From positions 744,001 through 808,000 of the forward strand of contig DASXEW010000003.1 of NCBI GenBank assembly GCA_036489885.1: 64,000 bases of DNA. The letters are read 5' to 3'. The position numbers and the translations under genes are program-made. Below, piece by piece: positions 44,250 through 54,023 of this stretch. Origin of the DNA: Candidatus Baltobacteraceae bacterium (GTDB lineage: Bacteria; Vulcanimicrobiota; Vulcanimicrobiia; Vulcanimicrobiales; Vulcanimicrobiaceae). Under the pieces are notes generated by a model. It did no database searches. It was given only the letters and a program-made list of their open reading frames with translations, and had not been told where the DNA came from. Every line of letters begins with the position of its first letter. Position 1 is the stretch's first letter.

Positions 44250-45283
44250 CAGGGGATCGGAACCGGTTTGAATTTTGCGAGGTCTTCGCGCGTCGAGGGC
44301 GGCACGATCTCGCCGGCGACGATCGCTTTACGAATGCGGGCGACGCGTGCGATGTTGGCCGCGCCGATCAGAGTCTTCGTATATTGAAAGTCGGTCAGAC
44401 CGACGCCGTCTTCGCGCAGGCCGAGAACCAAATGTCCGGAAAGCGTGCGATGAGCAGAAGCGTCTTCGCATACCCGCTGAACGGCGTTGTCGACGTGCTT
44501 GACCATGCTCGTGAGAACCTTGCCGGGCAAGAGCGCATCTTGATTCGAATCGACGCCGATCACGTAGCTGTTCGGACGGTTCTTCGCAACCTCGAACGGT
44601 CCCAAGCCGGATTTGCCGGCTGCAGAGAATATGATGTCGGCGCCTTGCGAGTAGAGCACGTCGGAAAGCTCTTTACCGGACGCGACGTCTTCGAACGAGC
44701 CGACGTACTTGACGAGCACTTTTACTTTCGGATCGATTTCGTGCGCTCCGGCGGTGTAACCGGCTTCGAACTTGCGCAAGAGCGGAATGTCGACGCCTCC
44801 CAAAAATGCGATCGTACGCGTCTTCGAAACCAGCGCCGCGAGGGCGCCCGCCAAGAATGAGCCGTCCTCTTCTTTAAACGTCACCGACTCGACGTTCGGA
44901 TCGTCGACCACAGCGTCGATGATCGCGAAGTGATTGTTGGGAAAGCGCTTCGCGACTTCGTCGAGATCGCGATTCATGAGAAACCCGATCGCAAACGTCT
45001 CATCGAACCCTTCGGTCGCGAAGACGGTCAGGTTCGGCTGATAGTCGGCGGCCGATTTTGATTGCAGCACTTGGACGCGGGCGCCGACGCTCTTCTTACA
45101 CGCGAGCAAACCTCTGTATGCGCCGTCGTTGAATGAACGGTCGCCGAGGCCGCCGACGTCCGTGACCATGCCGACTTTCACCGACGATGCCGGACCTGTA
45201 GTGTTCGATTCGTGAGCGCAAGCCGTTGGAATAAGGCTCGACGCTAAAGCTACGGCGAGGCAAACCGCCGTGCGAGCGATCAT
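44249..45283 (-). CDS. BMP-family basic membrane lipoprotein, nucleoside binder
   Basis: 344 residues from ATG 45283, preceded by AAGG; the extra 23 codons upstream would cross into the divergent gene. A signal peptide ends with PTAC as a likely lipidation site. The BMP fold begins VGMVTDVGGLGDRSFNDGAYRG, the hallmark of PnrA/BmpA nucleoside-binding proteins; VIGVDSNQDALLPGKVLTSMVKHVDNAV is equally typical. It delivers its ligand to the permeases encoded downstream. Confidence 0.93.
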   Translation of the reverse strand: MIARTAVCLAVALASSLIPTACAHESNTTGPASSVKVGMVTDVGGLGDRSFNDGAYRGLLACKKSVGARVQVLQSKSAADYQPNLTVFATEGFDETFAIGFLMNRDLDEVAKRFPNNHFAIIDAVVDDPNVESVTFKEEDGSFLAGALAALVSKTRTIAFLGGVDIPLLRKFEAGYTAGAHEIDPKVKVLVKYVGSFEDVASGKELSDVLYSQGADIIFSAAGKSGLGPFEVAKNRPNSYVIGVDSNQDALLPGKVLTSMVKHVDNAVQRVCEDASAHRTLSGHLVLGLREDGVGLTDFQYTKTLIGAANIARVARIRKAIVAGEIVPPSTREDLAKFKPVPIP

Positions 45284-45344
45284 GGCTGGCCTTGTACGCG
45301 AATTTCTTCGGAGGGCCTTCGCGCACGGGGGATAAGGACCGCAC

Positions 45345-46481
45345 ATGGCCACCCGGGGTGACGACTCAAAACGTCTGACCGCGCTGCAAGTCCTCGCGAC
45401 GCTGGCGTTGACCGGCCTACTCGTGTACGGGATCGCGATGTTCTTGCTGCGGGTGCAAGCCGTCCTCGTGATCGCGATCGTCGCGATCTTCCTAGCCTAC
45501 GTGATCTATCCGCTCGTCCATTGGCTCGCGCGTCGCATGCCGGTGATCGTCGCGATTCTGATCGTCTATCTGGTGGTCGCGATCACCCTCGCGCTGATTA
45601 CGATCTTCATGGTTCCCCCGTTGATCGCCGACACGGCGACGTTCGTGCGCAGCGTTCCTCGGACGATCGTCGAGGTCTCGCGCGACATCGTCGATCCCCG
45701 CAATCCGCTTTTCGCCTGGCTGCCGGCCCCGATACGCGCCTACCTTTCGACGCTGCCGGGGGAACTGGTCGGCTTCACCGAGCGCTACGCGTTTGACGCG
45801 ATCCATCAGATCGCGACCTATCTCGTCTCTGCCGTTGCGCTGATCGCAACGCTGATCGTCGTGCCGATTCTCACGGCCTACATGCTGCTCGATCAGGAAA
45901 ATCTCGTACGCGTGTTTCTCGGTCTCTTTCCGAGTCGCACGCGCCCGAAGGCAAAAGCCGTTCTCCTCGATCTCGATCACGTGCTGGGCGGATTCATTCG
46001 CGGGCAAATGATCGACGCCGTCATCGTGGGCGTCCTGATGTTCGTCGTGCTCACGATCTTCCGCGTGCCGTATGCGTATTTGATTGCCGTCTTCTCCGGC
46101 GTCTTTCAGGTGATTCCGTATCTGGGCGCGGTGGTCGCGTTCTTTCCCGCCGTGACGCTCGCTCTGGTCTACAATGGCGACGGAAACGCGCTGGCCGTTG
46201 CGATCGCCGTCGTCGCGATCCATCAGCTGGACGGTAACGTAATCGCTCCGCGCATCATGCGTGACAGCGTCGGCCTCTCACCGCTATGGGTAATCATTTC
46301 CGTTCTGGCATTTACCGAGCTGTTCGGTTTTCCCGGAACGTTTGTCGCCGTTCCGACGGCCGCGATGCTCCGCGTCTTGAAGATGCATTTCTTGCCGGCG
46401 CCGGTCGAGGCCGAAGACGTGCCTGCTACGCCGCGCGACGAGTCGCTTCGAATGCAGGACGAGATCACGAATGTCAGCTAA
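45345..46481 (+). CDS. AI-2E family transporter (PerM/TqsA-like)
   Basis: 378 residues with about eight membrane helices. Family marks are FLAYVIYPLVHWLARR, the long soluble segment after helix 3 and the C-terminal GVFQVIPYLGAVVAFFPA and NVIAPRIMRDSVGLSPLWVI. Members export autoinducer-2 or act as Na+/H+ antiporters; most are uncharacterised. GGATAAGGA lies upstream of the ATG. The 3' end overlaps arginase by 11 nt, so the two are coupled. Confidence 0.9.
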   Translation: MATRGDDSKRLTALQVLATLALTGLLVYGIAMFLLRVQAVLVIAIVAIFLAYVIYPLVHWLARRMPVIVAILIVYLVVAITLALITIFMVPPLIADTATFVRSVPRTIVEVSRDIVDPRNPLFAWLPAPIRAYLSTLPGELVGFTERYAFDAIHQIATYLVSAVALIATLIVVPILTAYMLLDQENLVRVFLGLFPSRTRPKAKAVLLDLDHVLGGFIRGQMIDAVIVGVLMFVVLTIFRVPYAYLIAVFSGVFQVIPYLGAVVAFFPAVTLALVYNGDGNALAVAIAVVAIHQLDGNVIAPRIMRDSVGLSPLWVIISVLAFTELFGFPGTFVAVPTAAMLRVLKMHFLPAPVEAEDVPATPRDESLRMQDEITNVS

Positions 46482-47346
46482 CGCGCAGCGGCGCGTCGAC
46501 ATCTTGGGTGTGCCGATGGATTTGGGTGCCGACCGGCGCGGCGTCGACATGGGACCGTCCGCGATTCGGTACGCGCGACTGCACGAGCGCTTGCGCGCAC
46601 AAGGCATTACCGAAATCATCGACCGGGGCAATCTCGTCGTTCCGGATCGCGATCTCGAGAAGATTCAGCAAGGCGACCCGAAGTATCTCGGCCTGATTCA
46701 AAGCGTCTGCAACGTACTTGCCGATTTCGTCGAAGGTTCGGTAAAAGACGGCGCATTTCCAATCGTTCTTGGCGGCGATCATTCGATTGCGATCGGCACG
46801 CTCGCGGGGCTGCGGCGCGCACGCGGTGAGTCACCCGGCCTGATTTGGTTTGACGCGCACGCCGACATCAACTCACCTAGAACGTCGCCCTCGGGAAACG
46901 TTCACGGCATGCCGGTATACTATGCGGTTGAGGCCGGCGACATGAATCCGAAGCGTAGCGTCCTTATCGGCTTGCGCGACGTCGATCCCGGTGAGAAGAC
47001 GACGATACGCGAGCTCGGAATCTCGGCATTTACGATGACCGATATCGATCGTCTCGGGATGGAAGCGGTCGTTGCACGCGCGCTCGAGATCGTGGGCGCG
47101 GGACAAGTGCATGTATCGTTTGACATGGATGCCATCGACCCGAGTGAAGCACCCGGTGTTGGAACGCCGGTCAAAGGTGGGATCACGTATCGCGAAGCAC
47201 ACCTCGCGCTTGAAGAGATCGCGGCTTCGGGCCGCATCGGTTCGCTCGAAATTACCGAGATCAATCCGATCTTGGACAGCGAGAATCGCACCGCGATCTT
47301 GGCCGTCGAACTCATTCTCAGCGCGCTTGGGAAGACGATATTATGA
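46471..47346 (+). CDS. rocF: Arginase
   Basis: 291 residues. It hydrolyses arginine to ornithine and urea with a binuclear manganese site. The ligands are in GGDHSIAIG, WFDAHADINSP and SFDMDAIDP, and the substrate loop SPSGNVHGMP is intact, which separates arginase from agmatinase. EITEINPILD at the C-terminus is also typical. The gene overlaps the AI-2E transporter upstream and, tail to tail, the TonB-like gene by 29 nt. Confidence 0.93.
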   Translation: MSANAQRRVDILGVPMDLGADRRGVDMGPSAIRYARLHERLRAQGITEIIDRGNLVVPDRDLEKIQQGDPKYLGLIQSVCNVLADFVEGSVKDGAFPIVLGGDHSIAIGTLAGLRRARGESPGLIWFDAHADINSPRTSPSGNVHGMPVYYAVEAGDMNPKRSVLIGLRDVDPGEKTTIRELGISAFTMTDIDRLGMEAVVARALEIVGAGQVHVSFDMDAIDPSEAPGVGTPVKGGITYREAHLALEEIAASGRIGSLEITEINPILDSENRTAILAVELILSALGKTIL

Positions 47347-48127
47347 GCGTGCCCTCAAACGCAATGCCGTCGCGTTCGACCGTCGCGTAGCGCGCCGCCA
47401 GGAGACGTGCGCGCAAGTCGGCGATGATCGCCGGGTCGAGACCCGGCGCATCGATTCGTACAGCGGTTGCGTGGCCACTGTCGTCGACGGCGATCGAAAT
47501 CTTTCCGCCCTTCGGCAACTTCGCCAGCACGTCGTCGTTCAACGTACGGTCGAGCAACACGGGCTTATCGAAATGGGAGCCCCAATTCGCGGGACCCGTT
47601 TGCGATTCGACGCTTCTGGTTTGAGAGACGGGAGGCTTGTCGGCGCTCGACGGATTCGCTGAGATCGTGTTGGGTTGCAACCGCGATGCGGCCACGTCCG
47701 TTTGCGTTGCCGGCATTGCGATGCTCACGTTCGGGTTCGTTCCCTCGAGGCCACTCGTTGAAAGCTGCGCCTTTACAGCCGCCGCGTGTTCGGGCGCGAG
47801 GTGGTGTGAGGTCGAGGTCGCGCGGTAACTCCGGATCGGGCGCTGCGCAATCACGGTCTGACTCGCCACCTTTGGCATGATCGTTTCCGTGATGCGCTTG
47901 ATCCCTTCGGTCGCAGCGGCTCGCGCGCGGCGTTCGATCCGAATCGCGAAGACGCGGCCACAGGGCGACGCGCATATCGCTGCCACGTCGCGCAAACCGT
48001 AGCCGTTCACGGTGATGTGCCATAGTGGAATGAGCGCCGCGACCAAGCCGAGCACGCAGAGATGCAACGCGATCGAGAGCGCGAACGCGGGCGTTCGGTA
48101 CGACGGTTGTTTCGCAGCGGAAATCAT
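47318..48127 (-). CDS. TonB-like protein, single N-terminal membrane helix
   Basis: 269 residues from ATG 48127. One membrane helix (about 13-36, FALSIALHLCVLGLVAALI) has the His-containing pattern often seen in TonB N-termini. A long low-complexity periplasmic region follows (no clear Pro-Lys repeats), then an 85-residue C-terminal domain resembling TonB C-terminal folds (DRTLNDDVLAKLPKGGKISIAVDDSGHATAVRI). No ExbB/ExbD or TonB-dependent receptor is nearby. Identification is by architecture and only moderate. Confidence 0.55.
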   Translation of the reverse strand: MISAAKQPSYRTPAFALSIALHLCVLGLVAALIPLWHITVNGYGLRDVAAICASPCGRVFAIRIERRARAAATEGIKRITETIMPKVASQTVIAQRPIRSYRATSTSHHLAPEHAAAVKAQLSTSGLEGTNPNVSIAMPATQTDVAASRLQPNTISANPSSADKPPVSQTRSVESQTGPANWGSHFDKPVLLDRTLNDDVLAKLPKGGKISIAVDDSGHATAVRIDAPGLDPAIIADLRARLLAARYATVERDGIAFEGTLIISSSQAR

Positions 48128-48216
48128 GCGGCCAAGCCCCCGGCGGCGGTCACGCTCACTACCCGGCGACCGGGGACGCAACCTTCATGCGGTGCCACGC
48201 GTTTGGTTGTGAAGCC

Positions 48217-48480
48217 ATGGGAAGATCGACCGATATCGTGCTCTATCAGGCGGAGTGGTGCCCCTACTGCGCCCGCGTCCGTAAGAAGCTCACCGATCTC
48301 TTGCTCGACCACAAGATCGTAAACGTGCCGCGCGATCACGGCTCGCGCGATGAGGTGGTCAAAGTCTCAGGTCAGACGTCGATTCCGGTCATGGTCGACG
48401 GCGAGGTCACCCTCGACGATGATGACGACATCATTCCATACCTCGAGCAGAAGTACGGGCGCGAGCTGTCATCCCGCTAA
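48217..48480 (+). CDS. Glutaredoxin-like protein (CPYC)
   Basis: 87 residues from ATG 48217; an ATG at 48187 would add ten residues. The thioredoxin-fold start IVLYQAEWCPYCARVRKKL carries the glutaredoxin CPYC active site and is followed by the cis-proline SIPVMVDG. It also resembles the N-terminal domain of glutathione transferases, but no C-terminal domain follows. It is divergent from the TonB-like gene, and its end overlaps the DUF92 gene by 12 nt tail to tail. Confidence 0.85.
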   Translation: MGRSTDIVLYQAEWCPYCARVRKKLTDLLLDHKIVNVPRDHGSRDEVVKVSGQTSIPVMVDGEVTLDDDDDIIPYLEQKYGRELSSR

Positions 48481-49236
48481 GAAAAGACCGGCCGAGACAA
48501 GAGCGCCGCTAAGGGTGGCTAGCGCGTTGACGGCGTCGTTCGTCATCCAGCGCAAGCCTCGCCAGGGCGTCGTTTGCGAACCGCAGACGTGCGTCACCGT
48601 TTCGGCTGGGCGTTCGCACGTCGGGCAAAACGCGATCGACTGAAGTGTAGCTCCGAGCAGCGAGTCGAGGAGCGCGCCGACAACGCCGCCGAGCATCACG
48701 GACCCAAACGCTTGCGCACTGTGAAGCGTGAGCGCAAGGACGAGTGCGATCCAGGCCGCCCCCGCGAGCATCGCAAGCGTACCGAGCAGGGTGATGCCGC
48801 CCGATAGGCCCGCGGCGACCGGTGCGAAGCCGGCGATCGAACGCGGCTTGCCGCCGTACGCGCTGCCGATTTCCGTCGACCAAGTGTCGGCCGTTGCAGC
48901 TGCATATGCGCCCGCAAACGCCCACAACAGAGCGTAAGCAAGATGCGACGGCTCTGCACCGCGCGTCATCAGAGCCGCAAAAACGGCGCACAGCGTAGCA
49001 ATTCCGCCGTTAGCCGCTACTTGCCAGGCGTTGCGCGGGCCGCCTTTCGGAATGTCGACGAGTTGTTGTTTGCGTTTTCGTCCGGCGTACGAGAATCCAA
49101 CCGACGTGATGAAGAATGCGAACAGTACCTCGAATGGGAGCGCGACGTTCGCCCAACCATAACGGCCGCCGGCGTACGTCAACGCGCCGACGGCGAGCGC
49201 TCCGAGCGCTCCACCGGCGGTGAGCGGCTTGCTCAG
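48469..49236 (-). CDS. DUF92-family membrane protein
   Basis: About 255 residues if it begins at CTG 49236. That CTG overlaps the hemD stop as CTGA, mimicking the ATGA couplings seen elsewhere here, and no ATG, GTG or TTG lies near. The conserved DUF92 core is clear: LTAGGALGALAVGALTYAGG, FFITSVGFSYAGRKRK and AGAYAAATADTWSTEIGSAYGG. Plant and cyanobacterial homologues (VTE6) phosphorylate phytyl phosphate; the bacterial role is open. The usual first membrane helix before LTAGG is missing. It closes the tetrapyrrole operon. Confidence 0.8.
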   Translation of the reverse strand: MSKPLTAGGALGALAVGALTYAGGRYGWANVALPFEVLFAFFITSVGFSYAGRKRKQQLVDIPKGGPRNAWQVAANGGIATLCAVFAALMTRGAEPSHLAYALLWAFAGAYAAATADTWSTEIGSAYGGKPRSIAGFAPVAAGLSGGITLLGTLAMLAGAAWIALVLALTLHSAQAFGSVMLGGVVGALLDSLLGATLQSIAFCPTCERPAETVTHVCGSQTTPWRGLRWMTNDAVNALATLSGALVSAGLFLAG

Positions 49237-50735
49237 CGGAGAATCGGCGCCGCGATCAGCGCGCGCGCCAACCCTTCCGTTGTGAATTCTTCCGCGACGA
49301 CGCTGACGTCGAGGCCCGCAGCCTTCGCCGCGTCGGCCGTGATCGGGCCGATGCACGCCACGATCTTGCCGCGTGCGGCCTGTATGGGGTCCGGAAGCTG
49401 CGCAACGAAGCTGCGCACGATGCCGGCACTCGTGAACGTGAGCACGTCGCTTTTCGCAACGCGCTCGGCGAGATCCGCAACGTCGTTGCGAACGGCTCGA
49501 TATGCGGCGACGATCTCGACGTTGCGGCCGGCATCGCGCAGCATGTCGGGAAGCGCGTCGCGCGCTTCTTGCGCGCGGAAGAGCAAGATGCGATCGTTCG
49601 GCTCGGTGCGCGCGAGCAGTCCTTCGCCGACGCTTTCGCCGACATAACGCGAGGGAATGAAATCGGCCATAATGCCGTGCTCGGAGAGGGTTTCGGCAGT
49701 TTTCGGTCCGATTGCGGCCACCTTCGTCGTGGCAAAGGCGCGCGCATCACGCCCGCGCGCTTGCAGCTCGCCCCAGAACGCATCGACGCCATTGCGGCTT
49801 GAAAACACGATCCACTTGTACGACGTTGCGGACTCGACGGCGCGTATGATCTCGCGCGTATCTTCGGGCGGAACGATGCGAATTAAAGGTGCGAGGATCG
49901 GCTCGCCGCCGGCCTCCCATAAACGCGCCGCAAATTCGAGGCTGCCGCTTGCCATGCGCGTGACGAGCACACGTTTCCCGAAAAGCGGCAATTGGTCGAA
50001 CCAACGCAGCTCGTCGCGCAGGCGCACGACTTCGCCGACGATCGCAATGGCAGGCGGCGCGATGGGGACGTGCTCGATCTCGGAAGCGATCGTTCCAAGC
50101 GTAGCAACGAGCGTTTGCTGCGAAGGTTTCGTCCCTTCGCGCACGATTGCAATCGGAGTCGAAGGGTTCAGACCATTGCGCACGAGCTCGGCTGCGATCG
50201 AGGCAAGATTGCCCATCGCCATGTAAAGGACGAGCGTGTGATTGGGCGCCGCGAGCTTGGACCAATCCAGAGTCGAGAGCTGCTTTACGGCGTCTTCGTG
50301 CCCGGTCACGAACGTAACCGCCGTGTTGTGATCGCGGTGCGTCACCGGGATTCCGGCGTACGCGGCCGCCGCGATTCCGGACGTCACGCCGGGGACGATC
50401 TCAAACGCGATGCCGGCCGCGTGCAGTTCTTGCGCTTCCTCGCCACCGCGTCCGAACACGAGCGGATCGCCGCCCTTAAGCCGCACGACGTTTTTGCCTT
50501 CGCGTGCCAAGCGGATGAGGAGCGTATTGATCTCCTCTTGCTCGAACGTGTGCGCGCGCGCTTTCTTGCCGACGTAGATGCGCTCGCAATCCGGTGGTGC
50601 GAGCGCGACGATCGGCTCGGCCGCGAGATAGTCGTAAACGAGAACATCGGCGCTCTCGATGGCGCGTTTACCCTTGATGGTCAAAAGCCCGGGATCACCC
50701 GGGCCTGCGCCGACCAAGAAGACTTTGCCCGCCAT
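49233..50735 (-). CDS. cobA-hemD: Fused uroporphyrinogen III methyltransferase and synthase (CobA-HemD)
   Basis: 500 residues. The N-terminal half (1 to about 245) is a SAM-dependent methyltransferase: VFLVGAGPGDPGLLTIKG, VVRLKGGDPLVFGRGGEE and PGVTSGIAAAAYAGIPVTHR, which converts uroporphyrinogen III to precorrin-2. The C-terminal half (about 255-500) is HemD (KRVLVTRMASGSLEFA, VFSSRNGVDAF, LTFTSAGIVRSF), which closes and inverts hydroxymethylbilane to uroporphyrinogen III. One polypeptide thus makes and consumes uroporphyrinogen III. It follows hemA after 16 nt. Confidence 0.95.
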   Translation of the reverse strand: MAGKVFLVGAGPGDPGLLTIKGKRAIESADVLVYDYLAAEPIVALAPPDCERIYVGKKARAHTFEQEEINTLLIRLAREGKNVVRLKGGDPLVFGRGGEEAQELHAAGIAFEIVPGVTSGIAAAAYAGIPVTHRDHNTAVTFVTGHEDAVKQLSTLDWSKLAAPNHTLVLYMAMGNLASIAAELVRNGLNPSTPIAIVREGTKPSQQTLVATLGTIASEIEHVPIAPPAIAIVGEVVRLRDELRWFDQLPLFGKRVLVTRMASGSLEFAARLWEAGGEPILAPLIRIVPPEDTREIIRAVESATSYKWIVFSSRNGVDAFWGELQARGRDARAFATTKVAAIGPKTAETLSEHGIMADFIPSRYVGESVGEGLLARTEPNDRILLFRAQEARDALPDMLRDAGRNVEIVAAYRAVRNDVADLAERVAKSDVLTFTSAGIVRSFVAQLPDPIQAARGKIVACIGPITADAAKAAGLDVSVVAEEFTTEGLARALIAAPILR

Positions 50736-50751
50736 GTTTAAAGGCGCGACA

Positions 50752-52089
50752 TTACTCTGTGTCGATTCCCGCGTTCGACATTTCGCGGATTAGCGCCGCT
50801 GAATATTCCGGGATTGCAGCGCCCAAATCGAACAGCTCGTCAACGATGCGAGCGTGCAGCAGCGCTTCGGGCTGATTGCTGACGGCTTTCTCGCGAATCC
50901 GCGAAATCGCGCTGTGCAATAGTCGTGAGACGATCGTGAGCGACATGCCCGTGATCAACATGCGTTCGCGTTCGGTGAGGTCGGGGCAGCGTGCGAACAG
51001 CCGCTCGAGCTCAATCTCGCGAATGGCGTCGGCTTTTTGCGTAAGCGACGCGATAACCGGGACGGTCGCTTGCGATTGATACCAATCCACGAAACGCCGC
51101 GCGTGCTCTTCGATGATCTCTTCGACAAACGGAATCGCCTCGCGCCGGGCCTCGAGCGTTTCGTCGACGACAGCGGACAGTGCGTCGATACCGACCAACG
51201 CGACGCCCGGAATTGCGGCTACCTCGGGATCGACGTCGCGCGGGACGGCGATGTCAACGATGAACAGTGGACGTTCGCTGCGCGCGGTCATGGCGTCCGA
51301 AACCTTTTGTGTATCCAGAATGAAGTGCGAAGCTCCCGTCGACGTGATCACGACATCCGCATCGAGGAGAGCACCGGCTATCGCCGGCAACGGCTTCGTT
51401 TCGCCCGTTCCAAGACTCGCAGCCAGCTCGGCGGCACGCTCGTGCGTGCGGTTGAGCAGAACGAGTCGTGCGCCTTCCGATTTCAAGCGCCGAGCTGCGG
51501 TTGTTCCCATCGAACCCGCACCGACGACGACAACCGTTTTTCCGGCCAGGTCTCCGACGTGCGACTTTGCCATGTCGATGGCAGCGGTCGCAATGCTGAC
51601 GGAATCATTTCCGATCTTCGTCTGCGACCGGGCAGCTTTGCCCGCGCTGAGCGCTTCACGAAACAATTGGTGCAGTGATTTTCCGAGCGACCCTGCGCGT
51701 TGCGATTGCACGTATGCTTCTTTGACTTGACCGAGTATCTCGGCTTCGCCGATGAGCATCGAATCAAGACCGGTCGAAACGCGAAAGAGATGTTCGATCG
51801 CTTGCCGGCCGAGTAGCGTATACATGTACGATTGCATATCGTACTCGACGTTGCCGTGCCGGAAGTTTCCGAGGAACGCTTTGATCTGTTCGGTGCCGGC
51901 TTCGTAATCTTCGAGCTCGGCATAGATCTCGAGCCGTCCGCATGTTGCAAGCACGACCGCTTCGACGACCGCTTCGTAATCACGCAGCGCCATCAGCGTT
52001 TCACCGAGCATCGAGCTCGGAAACGCGTGACGTTCACGCACCTCGACGGGCGCGGTTCTGTGCGAGAGACCTAGGCAGACTAGCGGCAC
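50752..52089 (-). CDS. hemA: Glutamyl-tRNA reductase
   Basis: 445 residues, starting at GTG 52089. It reduces Glu-tRNA to glutamate-1-semialdehyde, the committed step of C5-type tetrapyrrole synthesis. GLSHRTAPVEVRE at the N-terminus, the catalytic cysteine in LATCGRLEIYAE (usually CNR), the NADPH fold VVVVGAGSMGTTAARRL and the C-terminal dimerisation helices are all visible. It sits between hemL and cobA-hemD. Confidence 0.96.
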   Translation of the reverse strand: MPLVCLGLSHRTAPVEVRERHAFPSSMLGETLMALRDYEAVVEAVVLATCGRLEIYAELEDYEAGTEQIKAFLGNFRHGNVEYDMQSYMYTLLGRQAIEHLFRVSTGLDSMLIGEAEILGQVKEAYVQSQRAGSLGKSLHQLFREALSAGKAARSQTKIGNDSVSIATAAIDMAKSHVGDLAGKTVVVVGAGSMGTTAARRLKSEGARLVLLNRTHERAAELAASLGTGETKPLPAIAGALLDADVVITSTGASHFILDTQKVSDAMTARSERPLFIVDIAVPRDVDPEVAAIPGVALVGIDALSAVVDETLEARREAIPFVEEIIEEHARRFVDWYQSQATVPVIASLTQKADAIREIELERLFARCPDLTERERMLITGMSLTIVSRLLHSAISRIREKAVSNQPEALLHARIVDELFDLGAAIPEYSAALIREMSNAGIDTE

Positions 52090-52111
52090 GGCTCAGAATT
52101 TCCGGGTTCGA

Positions 52112-53410
52112 TCATCCGGCAACCTGCATGAGCTCGTTGATCGTTGCGTCCGCGGCTGCTAGGGTTGCCTCGACGTGCGCATCAGTATGCGCCGCCGACA
52201 AAAATCCGGCTTCGAACTGCGAGGGCGCGAAGTACACCCCGCGCGACAGCATGCGGTGAAAGAAGCGTGCATACAGCTCGGTGTCGGACGTCTTCGCAGT
52301 TTCGAGGTCGACGACGGGTACGTCGGTGAAGAAAAATCCCACCAGCGATCCGGCGCGCGAAACTTGATGCTTGATGCGGTGCCGCGTGAAGACGTGGGCG
52401 AGTCCTTCGACGAGTCGCGTTGCAAGCCGATCGAGCTCCGCATACACCGTGTCCGTCAATCCGCGAATTGTCGCAATCCCGGCGCTCATCGCAAGCGGAT
52501 TTCCCGAGAGCGTACCGGCTTGATAGACCGGACCTTCGGGCGACAGCTCGCTCATGATGTCCGCGCGTCCGCCGAACGCACCGACGGGGAGTCCGCCGCC
52601 GATGATCTTGCCGAGCGTCGTGAGGTCGGGCTTGACGTTCTCTCGCTCTTGCGCGCCGCCGCGTCCGACGCGAAACCCGGTGATGACTTCATCGAAGATC
52701 AAGAGTGCGCCGGAAGCGTTGGCAATCTCGCGCAATCCGCGCAGAAAGCCCGGCGTCGGAAGCACGAGTCCCATGTTGCCCGCATAGGGCTCGACGAAGA
52801 TAGCCGCGATCTCATCGCGATTTGCAGCGACGGCATTGCGCACGGCCTCAAGGTCGTTGTATTCGACGACGATTGTATCGCGCGCGGTACCTTCGGTGAC
52901 GCCGGGTGAGTTCGGGACGCCGAACGTCAATGCGCCGCTGCCGGCCGCGATCAGAAACGAATCGCCGTGCCCGTGATAGTTGCCGGCAAACTTGATAACT
53001 TTATCGCGCTTGGTGAAGCCGCGCGCCAAACGCAGCGCCGACATCGTCGCTTCGGTACCACTGGACACGAACCGAATACGTTCAATCGAGGGCATTGCCG
53101 ATGCGATCAGCTCGGCGAGCTCGGTTTCGAGCTCCGTCGGCATGCCGTACGACGTACCGCGGGACGCTGCGGTTTGAATCGCGCGAACGACTCCGGCCGG
53201 CGCATGTCCGAGAATCAACGGTCCCCACGACATCACGTAGTCGATGAACTCGCGTCCGTCGAGGTCGATGAACGTTGCGCCCTGCGCGCTGCGCACGAAT
53301 AACGGCGAGCCGCCGACCGCACGGAATGCGCGCACCGGTGAATCGACGCCGCCCGGAATAACGCGCTTTGCGCGGAGATATGCGTTTATCGAACGCTCGT
53401 AGGTTGCCAT
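52112..53410 (-). CDS. hemL: Glutamate-1-semialdehyde 2,1-aminomutase
   Basis: 432 residues. It is a PLP enzyme that turns glutamate-1-semialdehyde into 5-aminolevulinate. Key stretches are IPGGVDSPVRAFRAVGGSP, NYHGHGDSFL, FDEVITGFRVGRGGAQ with the cofactor aspartate and TLGKIIGGGLPVGAFGG with the PLP lysine. It lies 22 nt upstream of hemA, so substrate and product enzymes are consecutive. Confidence 0.97.
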   Translation of the reverse strand: MATYERSINAYLRAKRVIPGGVDSPVRAFRAVGGSPLFVRSAQGATFIDLDGREFIDYVMSWGPLILGHAPAGVVRAIQTAASRGTSYGMPTELETELAELIASAMPSIERIRFVSSGTEATMSALRLARGFTKRDKVIKFAGNYHGHGDSFLIAAGSGALTFGVPNSPGVTEGTARDTIVVEYNDLEAVRNAVAANRDEIAAIFVEPYAGNMGLVLPTPGFLRGLREIANASGALLIFDEVITGFRVGRGGAQERENVKPDLTTLGKIIGGGLPVGAFGGRADIMSELSPEGPVYQAGTLSGNPLAMSAGIATIRGLTDTVYAELDRLATRLVEGLAHVFTRHRIKHQVSRAGSLVGFFFTDVPVVDLETAKTSDTELYARFFHRMLSRGVYFAPSQFEAGFLSAAHTDAHVEATLAAADATINELMQVAG

Positions 53411-53420
53411 AGTCTCGTTT

Positions 53421-54023
53421 CTAAGCCATCCAGGCTATTGCCGCGGCATAGTCCGCGGGCGTGTTGACGTTGGTGAACAGCCGCTCATCCTCGCGGCTCA
53501 CGGGAAACTCGCGGATATGCATGTGCGCGACGGTTGCGTGCAGAGATTCGTTGCTGCTCCCGAGCGCTTTCGTACCTTCGCGTAAAAAAGCGGCGCGATC
53601 GTAAAGCGCCGCCAGAGGTTCGAGACGTTTACCCGTTTTGCCCGGGTGCGCCGGTACGACCGCTTCATCGCCCGCCTCCCATACATTCGCTAGGCGATCG
53701 ATGAACGTCGAATCGATGAACGGTGCATCACCTGCGACGGCAAAGACCAGTGGCGTCTCCATGACTTCCATCGTCGAGACGAGTCCGCCGAGCGGACCGC
53801 GGCCCGGCCAGCGATCGACGACCATCGGACAGTCGAGTAGCGCGTCGAGGTGCGGTGAAAAACTGCCCGCGCACGAGATGTACGTTTTGCGTCCCACAGA
53901 GACGTTGCGATACACGCGAACGAGCATCGGAACGCCGCCTGCTTCAAGCTCGAGCTTCTTAGGAAGCCGCGTCGCGCCGCCGCCGGCGAGGATCACGACC
54001 CCGATTTCGGGTCGCTCAGGCAT
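53421..54023 (-). CDS. mobA: Molybdenum cofactor guanylyltransferase
   Basis: 200 residues from ATG 54023, overlapping hemB by 8 nt. The nucleotide-binding start [22 protein letters not shown] is that of MobA, followed by [12 protein letters not shown] and VAGDAPFID with the Mg-binding aspartate. It links GMP to molybdopterin to make the dinucleotide cofactor needed by the formate dehydrogenase at 30.7-33.8 kb. Its place inside a heme operon is unexpected. Confidence 0.88.
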   Translation of the reverse strand: MPERPEIGVVILAGGGATRLPKKLELEAGGVPMLVRVYRNVSVGRKTYISCAGSFSPHLDALLDCPMVVDRWPGRGPLGGLVSTMEVMETPLVFAVAGDAPFIDSTFIDRLANVWEAGDEAVVPAHPGKTGKRLEPLAALYDRAAFLREGTKALGSSNESLHATVAHMHIREFPVSREDERLFTNVNTPADYAAAIAWMA

